From Actinomycetota bacterium (GTDB taxonomy: Bacteria; Actinomycetota; Thermoleophilia; Gaiellales; Gaiellaceae), in NCBI GenBank assembly GCA_003152275.1, contig PLZU01000105.1, positions 1 through 46,010 on the forward strand: a DNA stretch of 46,010 nucleotides. The letters run 5' to 3'. A program made the position numbers and the translations under genes. The notes below the pieces were generated by a model. It made no database searches. It was not told the DNA's origin and worked only from the letters and a program-made list of their open reading frames with translations. Positions 1 to 8,259 of this stretch are shown one piece after another; position 1 is the stretch's first letter, and the number at the start of each line of letters is the position of its first letter.

Positions 1-292
1 TGTCCGAGAACACATCGCCGAGCACATAGAGCGTCTGACCGAGCGCGAACAAGTACCACGGAAGACGGCGACCACGCACGTTGCGTCTCGCGCCGACAAG
101 GATCGCCACGACCGCTGAGACGCCGATCACGTTGAACACGAGCGGGCTGTTCAGCCACTGCGGCCCCGTGAAATGCGATACGCCGTAGCCAGCGGTGACG
201 ACCGCCATCCAGCCCAAGAAACCCAGCCATGCCCGGTCGCCGATCCAATGCCCGAACGCGCCTCCACGCCGCAATATCGTGAAGCGAATCAT
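1..292 (-). CDS. N-terminal part of a membrane protein, cut by the window edge
   Basis: Read on the minus strand, an open frame starts at an ATG at 292 and runs off the left edge with no stop. It has two hydrophobic segments (around FLGWMAVVTAGYGV and LVFNVIGVSAVVAILVG) separated by a short hydrophilic stretch, then a third beginning at LPWYLFALGQTLYVLGD. The last motif resembles the N-terminal multi-pass region of actinobacterial membrane sensors (GGDEF or histidine-kinase type), but no output domain is visible, so the function stays open. The frame is open about 95 bases further upstream and the GGAG directly abuts the ATG, so the true start may be an upstream TTG. Confidence 0.55.
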   Translation of the reverse strand, partial: MIRFTILRRGGAFGHWIGDRAWLGFLGWMAVVTAGYGVSHFTGPQWLNSPLVFNVIGVSAVVAILVGARRNVRGRRLPWYLFALGQTLYVLGDVFSD

Positions 293-1424
293 CTCCAATT
301 TTTCGGCATCGGTTGCCGGGACGGCAATACACGTTTCCCCGCTCTCAAACCCCTATCCGGGTGATCCGCTGCCCTAGCCGCCGAACGTCGCTACCGCTCT
401 GTTGCGAGCGCCGACCGCGTAGCCAAAGATCCTCAGACGTCGTTAGCTCGTCGGGGGACGGTAAGACTCGGCGAGTTGGTCTGTCGGGGCCGTGTGTCTC
501 AGTCACCGGTTCATTCGTGTTCGCTGAGCGTTCCCTCCCCGCGTCTCGCAGGTCGGCGATTTTGCCCGGCCGCGAACGCGCTCTTGCGTCATTCCCCAAC
601 GCCAAGACCCGCAAGCGCGGTTAAGCTCAGCGAGTGCGCCGACTTGTTCTCCGGTTGCGAAACCGTCTACGGCGTCGCACTGAACCTAGCGCCGTGTCGA
701 AGCGGCTTGCGGGAGTTCTGACGCCCGTCAAGCGCCGGCGCTGACGCTTCACCTACGCATCGCCCACTGCTTCCCGTACCGGCGCGCCACGGTTGACGTG
801 CGAAGCTGGATCTGAGAGTTTCGGTCAGCCAAGTCCTGCGTGCCCTCGGGTTTCGTAGGGACAGAGCGTTTCAGGAGCCACGCAGGGTCAGCCTGAACTC
901 AGCTCGTCTCCGCCTCAGGACACAGGGCTGACCCCCAACTTTTCGCACCGGTGATCACCGAGGCAGCTTGTCGATCCAATCGCTGGCCTTCCGCCCTCTT
1001 CCGCTCTATTCCGTCTAATTCGCTCAAACCCGCTTGTTGAACGACGTTTCGGGGTTTCCGAGCCGGCCGACGACACGCGACGGAAAGCGACTTACCGCGC
1101 GTTCAGGCACTGCACAGGCACTACGCCTGTTTCCAGAACAGAGAACACCAGCAGCACTGGTCCGGATCTCCGACTTCAGCTCGGCCGTCACCAGTCGACA
1201 GGACGCTCGCCAGGCGACGCTGTTCTCGCGGACCGTCCCGCTACCCAGCCGTACCGGCAAGACAACATCCAAGAAGGGGAGCTGATAGTCGTGACGCAAC
1301 CAAGCGAGAGATGCTCGCGCACGTGACGTTTCCGCACGACGGCTCCGTAGCCACGCCGCTACGGTCGCGCATCCGCGGTTCGCCAGGTCGACGGCTCGTG
1401 CCTGTGACAGTCGGTCCGCCGAAG
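293..1424. other. Gene-poor stretch of about 1.1 kb with no supportable gene
   Basis: I find no reading frame here with a recognisable family, a credible ribosome site or protein-like composition; the open frames are short, Arg/Ser-rich and overlap one another. The only structured element is the inverted repeat at 885-934. The stretch may be decayed sequence between the membrane protein and the sulfurtransferase. Confidence 0.6.
885..934. repeat. Imperfect inverted repeat, REP-like
   Basis: Outer arms GGGTCAGCC (885-893) and GGCTGACCC (926-934) are perfectly complementary, and an inner CCTGA/TCAGG pair can extend the structure. It lies in non-coding sequence. It could be a REP-type element or a decayed terminator; no T-run follows on either strand. 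Confidence 0.4.
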
Positions 1425-2243
1425 TCAGGTTTCGACCGGCGTGTCGATCGCCTTGCCCCACTCGGACCACGAGCCGTAGTAGACCTGCGCGTCCGGATAG
1501 TCCAACAGGTACTTGAGCGCGAACCAGGCCTCGCTCGCACGGTTGCCGATCGTGCAGTAGGCGATCACGGTCTTGTCCTTGGTAACGCCGGCCCGCTCGA
1601 ATATGCGGCGCAACTCGTCCGGGGTCCTGAGTGTCTCGTCATCGGTGTGCAACAGGTCGATCGGCATGCTCACCGCGCCCGGAACGTGCCCGGCCCGGCC
1701 GGCGTCCGCCGTTGCGCCCGACGGCCAGAAACGCTCGCCGCTGTACTCGAGTTCGGAGCGCACGTCGAGCAGCACCTGTTGTGGGTTGCCGATCGCCGTC
1801 TCGACCGCCTGCCGCGAAGCGAGCACATTCGCGTCCTCGGTTACACGCGTATCGGTGCTCTCGGCCACAACGGACAGATCCACGCTCCATTCGTGGCCGG
1901 CCTTCGCCCACTGTTCGCGCGACCCCATCAGCATCCGGACGTCGTCGTGACCGTACGCCTTGAGCAGCCAGAAACCGAGCGGCGCACCGTAACCGTAGGC
2001 GACCACGGTCGTCTCGCGCGTCACACCGGAGCGCGACAGCAAACGGGCCAGCTCAGCTTCCGGTACCGGCCTATAGTCCGCGTCGCGCAAATCGGCATAG
2101 GCATTCCACAACACCGCACCCGGGATGTGACCCTCGTCGTAGGCGGCGCGACTTACGTCGATCTCAACGAGCCGAACTCCCGGATCGCCCAGACGCGCCG
2201 CAATCCAGTCGACGTCAACCACGGCCTCATTTCCAGCGCTCAT
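1425..2243 (-). CDS. Two-domain sulfurtransferase (rhodanese family, SseA-like)
   Basis: A 272-residue tandem rhodanese protein of the thiosulfate / 3-mercaptopyruvate sulfurtransferase type, expected to move sulfane sulfur to an acceptor in the cytoplasm. The N-terminal half is the inactive copy: where a catalytic loop would be it reads VVAYGYGAPLG, without cysteine. The C-terminal half has the active loop CTIGNRAS with C230 as the persulfide-carrying cysteine. Both halves keep the GHIPGAV / GHVPGAV motif. The ATG at 2243 has GGGAG seven bases upstream. It stands alone between gene-poor stretches. The family is clear; the donor substrate is not. Confidence 0.9.
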   Translation of the reverse strand: MSAGNEAVVDVDWIAARLGDPGVRLVEIDVSRAAYDEGHIPGAVLWNAYADLRDADYRPVPEAELARLLSRSGVTRETTVVAYGYGAPLGFWLLKAYGHDDVRMLMGSREQWAKAGHEWSVDLSVVAESTDTRVTEDANVLASRQAVETAIGNPQQVLLDVRSELEYSGERFWPSGATADAGRAGHVPGAVSMPIDLLHTDDETLRTPDELRRIFERAGVTKDKTVIAYCTIGNRASEAWFALKYLLDYPDAQVYYGSWSEWGKAIDTPVET

Positions 2244-2677
2244 CCACTTCTCCCACGTCGGAAGGCGACCAGCACCGACTGTGTCACATCAAGCCGGGTG
2301 ATCGCCTTCGACGCGCTCGGTCTCTCCTGGCACGCAACGGTAACCCGAGCTCTTTCCTCCGTGCGCTGAACTCGCGAAGATCGGCACTGGGTTACAGACG
2401 ATCGCGGGGTCGCGGAAGACGATGAAGACACCTAATAGGAAGTCGGATCGCATGCGGATGGGCAATGAAGTCGAACACGAGCGCCTGGAAGCGGCGCGCT
2501 GTGGTCACTTCGCCGCGTGCCAACGACGCGTGGTTTGAATACAACATAGGCAACTGGCCGGCTGAAGCGGAGTGACTGCAGATGAAGCGTTGCCGAGCCT
2601 CCGAAGACCTGGCCGGAAAGCGTAGGGAGCAAGCGCAATCCTCGATTGCGATCGCCGAGCGCGGGTCCAAGCAGATC

Positions 2678-2704
2678 GGTGCCTGGCACACGGTGCCAGG
2701 CACC
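2678..2704. repeat. REP-like perfect palindrome, possible terminator
   Basis: Perfect 12-bp arms GGTGCCTGGCAC and GTGCCAGGCACC with a 3-base ACG loop. It lies about a dozen bases beyond the stop of the minus-strand ORF at 2716 and could end its transcript. The GGTGCC...GGCACC core recurs in the palindrome at 38138-38182, as expected of a dispersed REP-type repeat. The rest of 2244-2677 holds no supportable gene. Confidence 0.6.
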
Positions 2705-2715
2705 AGGGTTCGCTG

Positions 2716-3168
2716 TCAGCTGGGCGATTCGAAACAACATGGATAGCCGACGCCGGACGTGCCAGAAAGCAGCTCCGCGTAGCGGGCCAGGTAGTCGTAG
2801 ATGCTCGTCCCATTCATCTTGTTCTTGGCGGTGAGGTGGTTGAGGAAGTCGTTCAGGCTCCCGTTGAGGGCCTGCTGTGCCAGTGAATTGACCTCACCGG
2901 GGCTGATGCCGTTCAGGGTTGGCACTAACTTCTGGACTTGCGCCGAGAGGTCACCGCGGCTGAGCAGCAAGACCGTCAGCAACAACGGCAGCGTCCCACT
3001 CGTGCCGTCAGAGAGAGGCCGAAGCGGTGTCTGACAGTCGGAGTACCAGCGGGATGCCGTTCCATCACTCGGCGCAAAGTTGAGCCCCAAGACGGGCGGA
3101 GGGAAGAAACCCGGTGCGTTGTAAAGCAGTGTCCGCACCACGAGATGGGACCCGGGACATCCCGCCAC
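2716..3168 (-). CDS. Hypothetical protein, possibly the 3' remnant of a larger gene
   Basis: A 150-residue frame I do not recognise. Its composition is protein-like: a Gly/Pro-rich N-terminal third, a hydrophobic run LPLLLTVLLLSRG near residue 70, then a polar helical-looking C-terminal half ending in GYPCCFESPS. No catalytic motif is visible. The ATG lies only 45 bases downstream of the lyase gene on the same strand, with no convincing ribosome site. The sequence reads like the C-terminal part of an exported or membrane-associated protein that lost its front. It may be non-functional. Confidence 0.35.
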   Translation of the reverse strand: MAGCPGSHLVVRTLLYNAPGFFPPPVLGLNFAPSDGTASRWYSDCQTPLRPLSDGTSGTLPLLLTVLLLSRGDLSAQVQKLVPTLNGISPGEVNSLAQQALNGSLNDFLNHLTAKNKMNGTSIYDYLARYAELLSGTSGVGYPCCFESPS

Positions 3169-3212
3169 GGATCCCGGCCGCCGACTCGGGCGCTTGGAGT
3201 CGCGAGATCATC

Positions 3213-4454
3213 TCAGGCGCCGACCGTCGAGCTCTTCAGGACGGATTCGGCGATGCGCCGGAAGTCGGCCTCGTCGAGCAGGCCCTTCTTCTGGAGCGAG
3301 GTCGCCTTGACCTGCTTGAGGATCTCGTTCGCTTCTTCTTCGGGGGCCGACGGCAGGTCGAGCTTGTCGAGCCAGATGTGCACCGAGTCCAGCCCGCTGC
3401 CCTTGCCGAGTACGATCTCCGGACCGCTCTGGCCGACGACCTCGGGCCTGAACGGAAAGGCCTCGGTGAGGTCCTTCTGGCCGACGTTCTTCACCCACGT
3501 CGTGATGATTCCAGACTCGACGTGGAAGATCCGGTCGCCGACAACGCCACGGTTGGGCGGCACCGGCACTCCTGCAAGCTCACGCACGAGCTTCGACAGA
3601 CCGTACAGCTTGGAGAGGTCGATCCCGGTCTCGACGCCGTAGAGCATCTTCAGCGCCATCACCGTGTCCTCGAGCGGGACGTTGCCGGAGCGCTCGCCGA
3701 TGCCGGTGATCGAGACCTGCACTGTGCCGACGCCGTGGGAGACGGCGGCCAGCGTGTTCGCGACTCCGAGGCCGAAGTCCATGTGGAAGTGCGCTTCGAG
3801 CGGCTTCGTGATCCGTTCCTGCACTTTGCGCACCATGTACGAGGCTGCCGGCGGGTTGAGGACGCCGAAGGTGTCGACGAGCACGAGCCCGTCCATATGG
3901 CCGTCGCGCTCGATCGTCTGAATCAGATCGAGGAACTCGCCGATGTCGGCGCGCGTAGAGTCGATCGGGAAGAAGACGACCTCGAGCCCTTGCTCGTGCG
4001 CGAAGCGAGTCGACTCGACGGTCGCCTCGATTGCGCGCTCGTAGGGCCACCGGTACGCGAGCTCGATGATGTGCCGTGACGACGGCACCTCCATGACGAT
4101 CCCCTCGACGCCCGCCTCGAGCGCCATCTCGACATCCGAGATCATGCAGCGCGAGAACGCGAAGATCCGTGACGGGAGGCCCGCAGCCGCAATGCGCTTT
4201 ACGGCCTCCATGTCTGCCGGCGACACGGCCGGCAGACCCGCTTCGATCCGGTCGACACCGGCCTCCGCAAGCGCCTCGGCGATCCGCACCTTCTCGTCGG
4301 CCGTGAAGGCAACGCCCGCCTGCTGCTCGCCGTCACGCAGCGTCACGTCGTGCACGGACACGCGCGCGGGCGGCGTCAAGTCGCGCGTGACCTCGTCCTG
4401 GTAGTTCCAGGGGCTGACGAAATAGTCGTCGGTCTTCCAGGGCTGAGCTGCCAT
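3213..4454 (-). CDS. DRE-TIM metallolyase, isopropylmalate/homocitrate synthase-like
   Basis: A 413-residue member of the pyruvate-carboxyltransferase (HMGL-like) TIM-barrel family, which makes or breaks C-C bonds between an acyl-CoA and a 2-oxoacid using a divalent metal. Seen directly: the DRE motif as TLRDGEQQ (residues 38-45), the metal-binding HFHMD (222-226) and the loop GIGERSGN (251-258). It has no C-terminal LeuA regulatory domain of normal length, so it is closer to homocitrate-synthase or HMG-CoA-lyase-like members than to classical LeuA. AAGGAG lies seven bases before the ATG. It is the last gene of a five-gene minus-strand operon, so I infer a catabolic aldol or acyl-transfer step there; the substrate is unknown. 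Confidence 0.82.
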   Translation of the reverse strand: MAAQPWKTDDYFVSPWNYQDEVTRDLTPPARVSVHDVTLRDGEQQAGVAFTADEKVRIAEALAEAGVDRIEAGLPAVSPADMEAVKRIAAAGLPSRIFAFSRCMISDVEMALEAGVEGIVMEVPSSRHIIELAYRWPYERAIEATVESTRFAHEQGLEVVFFPIDSTRADIGEFLDLIQTIERDGHMDGLVLVDTFGVLNPPAASYMVRKVQERITKPLEAHFHMDFGLGVANTLAAVSHGVGTVQVSITGIGERSGNVPLEDTVMALKMLYGVETGIDLSKLYGLSKLVRELAGVPVPPNRGVVGDRIFHVESGIITTWVKNVGQKDLTEAFPFRPEVVGQSGPEIVLGKGSGLDSVHIWLDKLDLPSAPEEEANEILKQVKATSLQKKGLLDEADFRRIAESVLKSSTVGA

Positions 4455-4484
4455 CGGATTCTCCTTCGGACTCGAATGAACCGG

Positions 4485-5261
4485 TCACAACATGATGCGG
4501 CCGCCCGTCACGTCCAGCGTGACGCCGGTCAGCCATGACGCCGCATCGGATAGAAGGAACAAGGTTGCGTTCGCCGTGTCTTCGGGCTGTCCGAATCGCC
4601 CGAGCGGCGAGAGCGCTGTCGTCCGCTCGATCGCCTCGGGCGTCATGACGCGTCCGATGCGCTCAGACATCGTCGTCCCGGGCGCGACACAGTTCGCGCG
4701 CACCCCGAAGGCGCCGACCTCGAGAGCGAGGTGCCGGGTGAACATCACCACGCCCGCCTTGGCGGCGGCGTATGCCGCTTGCGTCAGCTTGTCGAGGTAA
4801 CGCCCCGATATCGACGACATCGTCACGATCGAGCCGCGGCCACGCTCGGTCATCCCTGGCAGGAACTCCCGCACGGTGACGAACGTTGACGTGAGGTTCG
4901 CTTCGAGGATCGCCCGCCACTCGTCCACGGCCAGTTCGAGAACCGGGGAGAACGACTCGAAGCCCCCGGCGAACGGGACGAGGAGCTCGACCGGCCCGAG
5001 CTCGGCCTCGGTCCGGCTGCGCGCGCGCGCAATGTCGTCGCCGCTCGTGCAATCGGCCGTGACGCCGACCGCGTCTGCGCCACCGCGGCGCAGCTCGGAG
5101 GCGAGCTCCTCGACGGCGCGGGCGCCGCGCGCGACGACGGCGACCTTCGCTCCGTTCGCGGCGAGCAGGCGGCACGTCGCCGCACCGATGCCCTTCGAGC
5201 CGCCGGTCACGAACGCCGTCTTGCCGGCGAGATCCGGATAGGTCGCGACGGGTTCCGTCAA
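4485..5261 (-). CDS. SDR family oxidoreductase
   Basis: A 258-residue classical short-chain dehydrogenase/reductase with the cofactor motif TGGSKGIG (residues 19-26) and catalytic Y164 and K168 in YAAAKAG, preceded by the serine stretch IVTMSS. The usual NNAG motif is replaced by PFAGG, mildly unusual but tolerated in the family. The C-terminal DVTGG is typical. The start is a TTG at 5261 whose bases overlap the stop of the upstream hydroxyacid dehydrogenase, indicating translational coupling. It probably oxidises or reduces a hydroxy/keto intermediate in the same pathway. Confidence 0.88.
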   Translation of the reverse strand: MTEPVATYPDLAGKTAFVTGGSKGIGAATCRLLAANGAKVAVVARGARAVEELASELRRGGADAVGVTADCTSGDDIARARSRTEAELGPVELLVPFAGGFESFSPVLELAVDEWRAILEANLTSTFVTVREFLPGMTERGRGSIVTMSSISGRYLDKLTQAAYAAAKAGVVMFTRHLALEVGAFGVRANCVAPGTTMSERIGRVMTPEAIERTTALSPLGRFGQPEDTANATLFLLSDAASWLTGVTLDVTGGRIML

Positions 5262-6250
5262 TCCGAGGCCGACCTTGCCCGCTCTGCGAGCGCCGCCGCG
5301 TTGACCGGCGAGCGCGGAGCCTCGCCGGTGAGCGCACGGGCCACCTCCTCGGCCGCACGGCGCTGCAGCTCGTCCTGCGCTTCGACGGAGTAGAACGCCA
5401 TGTGCGGCGTGACGATCGCGCGGGGATGACGGCGGAGCGGATGATCCTCAGGTAGCGGCTCGGGCTCGGTGACGTCGAGCGCGACGCCGGCCAAGCGACC
5501 GCTCTCGAGCGCGGCTGTCGCCGCGGCAAGATCGACGAGCCCGCCGCGCGAGGTGTTGATCAGCACCGGGGCGCGTGACATCTGAGCGATCGTCTCCTCG
5601 CCGATCAGATGGCGATTCTCGGGTGTCATCGGCGCGTGCAACGAAACGAAGTCAGCTTCGCGAAGTGCTTCCTCGAGCGAGCCCGAAAGCTCGATTCCAG
5701 CGATCGGCGCCTCCGTGATGTAGGGGTCGTACGCCACGACGCGCAAGCCGAACGCGAGCGCGCGCTCCGCCGTCTTCGATCCGATTCGCCCGATTCCGAC
5801 GAGCGTCAACTGGCGGCCACGCAGGCTGTGAATCCCCTCCTGCGGTACCGCCCAGCCGCCCTCGCGCAGTGTGGTGGCCGCTCGCACGACACCACGCGCA
5901 GCCGACAGCAGCAGCGCGAACGTATGGTCGGCCACTTCGTCGAGGCAGTAATCGGGCACATTCGTCACGAGGATTCCCGACGCAGAAGCGGCGTCGACGT
6001 CGACGTTGTCGTAGCCGACGCCGTAGCGAGAGATGATGCGGACCCCGCCTTCCGCAGCGGCGTCCACCACGGCGCGGGTCACCTTCGCGTAGCAGACGAG
6101 AAGCGCATCCGCGCCGCGCGCGAGGTCGGTCAGTGTGTCCTCGTCTGCGGCAGGTGCAACGACGACATCGGCGCCCAGCGGAGCGAGGACGGAGCGCTCG
6201 ATCTCGATTCCGTCGAAGACGTGGTCCGTGACGACCACGCGCCACGCCAT
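5258..6250 (-). CDS. D-2-hydroxyacid dehydrogenase, NAD-binding (first copy)
   Basis: A 330-residue member of the D-isomer-specific 2-hydroxyacid dehydrogenase family (phosphoglycerate dehydrogenase / CtBP-like), interconverting a 2-hydroxyacid and a 2-oxoacid with NAD(H). It has the Rossmann motif GIGRIG (152-157) and the catalytic triad R235 (NTSRGG), E262 (VTEPEP) and H283 (TPHMAF). Its ATG overlaps the stop of the M24 gene (ATGA). A second copy of the family, at 18247-19251, also neighbours an M24 gene and has a matching promoter module, so the two pairs may work on related substrates. Confidence 0.9.
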   Translation of the reverse strand: MAWRVVVTDHVFDGIEIERSVLAPLGADVVVAPAADEDTLTDLARGADALLVCYAKVTRAVVDAAAEGGVRIISRYGVGYDNVDVDAASASGILVTNVPDYCLDEVADHTFALLLSAARGVVRAATTLREGGWAVPQEGIHSLRGRQLTLVGIGRIGSKTAERALAFGLRVVAYDPYITEAPIAGIELSGSLEEALREADFVSLHAPMTPENRHLIGEETIAQMSRAPVLINTSRGGLVDLAAATAALESGRLAGVALDVTEPEPLPEDHPLRRHPRAIVTPHMAFYSVEAQDELQRRAAEEVARALTGEAPRSPVNAAALAERARSASD

Positions 6251-7548
6251 CAGGCCAACGCTTCCTCGTCGAACGGGTACTTGGTGAAGATGATCGGTCC
6301 GTCCTTGGTCACGAGCAGGTTCTCCTCCAGACGCACCGTCTGCTCAAGGCCCGGGTGACCCGCGAAGGTCTCGCAGGCGAAATACATGTTCTCCTCCAGC
6401 TCGACCGGGTATTCCAGCGAGTACGCGCGCGAGATCCACATCCCTTCATACAGCGAGAGCCCGATCGAGTGCGCGAACTGCTGGAGGGTCACCGTCCGGT
6501 GCTCGTCGTCGGCGTATTTGGGAAACTTCGCGGCCACGTCGGCAGACGAGTTGCCCGCCTTCATCATCTCGATCGCCGCGTACATCGACTCGTGGCATTC
6601 CTTGTAGAGATCCTTCTCCTGCGGAGTCCATTTCTTGCCGACCTTGAAGCAACGGACGAAGTCGACGAAGTAGCCGCCCGGCCCGATTGCGTTCTGATCG
6701 ACGATCACCAGATCGCCCAGCCGGATGAGCTTGTCGGTGTGCCAGCGGCGGTACGGGCTTGTGTTCCCACCCGAGGCGACGATGATGTCGTAGACGAAAT
6801 CGAAGCCGTTCTCGTACAGGAACTTGTTGACCTCGGCCGTGATGTTCGCCTCACGCACACCCGGCTTCAGCCACTCGTTCTCGATCTTCCAGAACGACGC
6901 ATCACCGAACGCACTCGAGATCTTTAAGCACTCGATCTCGTCCGGTGTCTTCACGACCCGCGCACCCGACATCGCCGGCCACGCACTCGCGGTGTTGACG
7001 CCCGCTCGCTCGAACGCGGCCCCCGCACTAGGATCGTAGATGTCGATCCCGATGCGCTCGTTCCCGACCCCGGCCTCCTTCAACGCACTGAGAATCGAAT
7101 CGACCATGCGGTCGGACATCATCTGCTCCGCCGTCTCAGCCCACTTCCAGGTGATCGCAGGACGAATGTTCCCCTTCAGCCACGGCGCATCGATCTTCGC
7201 GCACTCCAGGTCCGAGCCCGCCGTCTCGAACAGGATCGGCTCGCCATCGCGAGGCAGGACCGCGTAACGAATGAAGATGTTGTTCTTCCAGTTGCCCTGG
7301 TACACACCGGTCAGGTAGCGGACGTTCTCGCCCACGAAGCAGACCAGCGCACCGAGATCGTGCTTCTCCATCATCATCCGCGCCCGCGCCAGTCGATCCC
7401 GACGCAGCCGGTCGAAGTCGACGCGCGCCTGCCAATCCGTCGACGTCGTGCTGTAGACCCGCCGCGGATCGTGCTCGTGCGGCTTCTCGATGAACGACAG
7501 GTCGAGCCCCTTGCCCGTCTCAGTCAACCGATGTGGTTCGACCTGCAT
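6250..7548 (-). CDS. M24-fold protein with a DddP-like metal site
   Basis: A 432-residue creatinase/prolidase-fold protein. The N-terminal creatinase-like domain covers roughly residues 48-200 and the pita-bread domain 205-432. Candidate metal ligands are D284, N286, D296, H360, E393 and E408. The first two Asp are 12 apart, not the 11 of M24 aminopeptidases, and an acidic/amide position sits two residues after the first Asp. This matches the layout I recall for DMSP lyase DddP, with its Asp-x-Asp here Asp-x-Asn; the C-terminal KYPFDEEAL also resembles DddP. Actual DMSP cleavage is not shown: non-peptidase M24 relatives are many. AAGGAG lies eight bases before the ATG. Second real gene of the operon. 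Confidence 0.82.
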   Translation of the reverse strand: MQVEPHRLTETGKGLDLSFIEKPHEHDPRRVYSTTSTDWQARVDFDRLRRDRLARARMMMEKHDLGALVCFVGENVRYLTGVYQGNWKNNIFIRYAVLPRDGEPILFETAGSDLECAKIDAPWLKGNIRPAITWKWAETAEQMMSDRMVDSILSALKEAGVGNERIGIDIYDPSAGAAFERAGVNTASAWPAMSGARVVKTPDEIECLKISSAFGDASFWKIENEWLKPGVREANITAEVNKFLYENGFDFVYDIIVASGGNTSPYRRWHTDKLIRLGDLVIVDQNAIGPGGYFVDFVRCFKVGKKWTPQEKDLYKECHESMYAAIEMMKAGNSSADVAAKFPKYADDEHRTVTLQQFAHSIGLSLYEGMWISRAYSLEYPVELEENMYFACETFAGHPGLEQTVRLEENLLVTKDGPIIFTKYPFDEEALA

Positions 7549-7598
7549 AGCTCGATACTCCTTCGCCTCGATTGCATGTCCCGGTCCTGCGTCTGCAA

Positions 7599-8168
7599 CT
7601 AGCCGTGGATCGACATCACGCCTTCGGGGATGACATCACCGACGTGCGGTTCGATGGCCCAGCTCTTCGCCATGCGGTTGCCACCTGCCGTGAGGCAGAA
7701 GAACGCGGCGAGCTCGACAATCTCCGCCGACGAAAAATGCTCACGCAGCTCCGCGTACACCTCGTTGTCGCGGCCGTCGTCCAGCGTCAACGTCCGCGCG
7801 TAGTGCAGCGCCGCCCGGGTGCGCGGATCCGGATGTTCCCAATCGGGCCGTGCGCATGCGACCTTGAGGTCTTCGGAAATCTCCGCCAGCGGCGAGATTT
7901 GCCGCGCGCAGAACTCGCAGCCGATCATTTGCGCGATCTGCAGGCGTGCCAGCTCCTTTATCTCGTGCTCGACGAGACCGGCCCGGTGGAGCAGGTTCCA
8001 GTAGCCTGCAAATGCGACGGCGACCTCTGGATTGTGGCCCATCGTCCGATACCAGGACGGCGGCGGGCTCTTCGTGACGGTGGCGCCGTCGATGACTGCC
8101 CGGAGATCCTCGTCGTGAATCTCGTCGTCCCGCAGCGCGGGGATGTTCGGATGCTCGTGATCGCTCAT
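7599..8168 (-). CDS. Carboxymuconolactone decarboxylase / AhpD-like protein
   Basis: A 189-residue all-helical CMD-family protein with the redox pair C84-x-x-C87 in GCEFCARQ. The His that usually follows in AhpD (CxxCxxxH) is absent, so alkylhydroperoxidase activity is doubtful. The family includes AhpD-type thiol reductants and decarboxylases of ring-cleavage products. It opens an operon continuing into the M24, hydroxyacid dehydrogenase, SDR and lyase genes. The ATG is preceded by GAGGGAG, and its own bases form an ATGA overlap with a 12-codon leader frame (8165-8203). Confidence 0.85.
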   Translation of the reverse strand: MSDHEHPNIPALRDDEIHDEDLRAVIDGATVTKSPPPSWYRTMGHNPEVAVAFAGYWNLLHRAGLVEHEIKELARLQIAQMIGCEFCARQISPLAEISEDLKVACARPDWEHPDPRTRAALHYARTLTLDDGRDNEVYAELREHFSSAEIVELAAFFCLTAGGNRMAKSWAIEPHVGDVIPEGVMSIHG

Positions 8169-8203
8169 TGGACCGCTCCCTCACTAAGCCGATTACCGGC
8201 CAC
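8165..8203 (-). CDS. Candidate 12-codon leaderless leader peptide
   Basis: Seven bases after a -10-like TAGCAT on the minus strand is a GTG (8203-8201) opening a 12-codon frame, VAGNRLSEGAVQ, whose TGA (8167-8165) overlaps the ATG of the CMD gene. If transcription starts at the G of this GTG, the mRNA is leaderless and the peptide would be coupled to the CMD gene. The matching position at the second copy of the promoter (19407) also opens a frame starting Val-Ala. The frame is short and could be chance. Confidence 0.35.
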   Translation of the reverse strand: MAGNRLSEGAVQ

Positions 8204-8209
8204 GTGGCG

Positions 8210-8259
8210 ATGCTACGACGTTCCGCCAGCGATCTGAATGATCGGTCTATCTGGGATCA
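8210..8259 (-). promoter_or_regulatory. Promoter with 21-bp palindromic operator, copy A
   Basis: On the minus strand a TAGCAT -10 box (8215-8210) has TTCAGA (8238-8233) 17 bases upstream. Directly upstream is the palindrome TGATC-N11-GATCA (8239-8259). The whole block, about 50 bases, is closely matched at 19414-19463. The spacing and symmetry suit a GntR/FadR-type dimeric repressor or activator (inference). It overlaps the 3' end of the alcohol dehydrogenase gene and would drive the CMD-M24-hydroxyacid dehydrogenase-SDR-lyase genes. Confidence 0.6.

Noticed and set aside
1024-1470. 148-codon minus-strand frame overlapping the sulfurtransferase end
   Set aside because: It starts inside a well-supported gene, has shadow-like Arg/Ser composition and no ribosome site.
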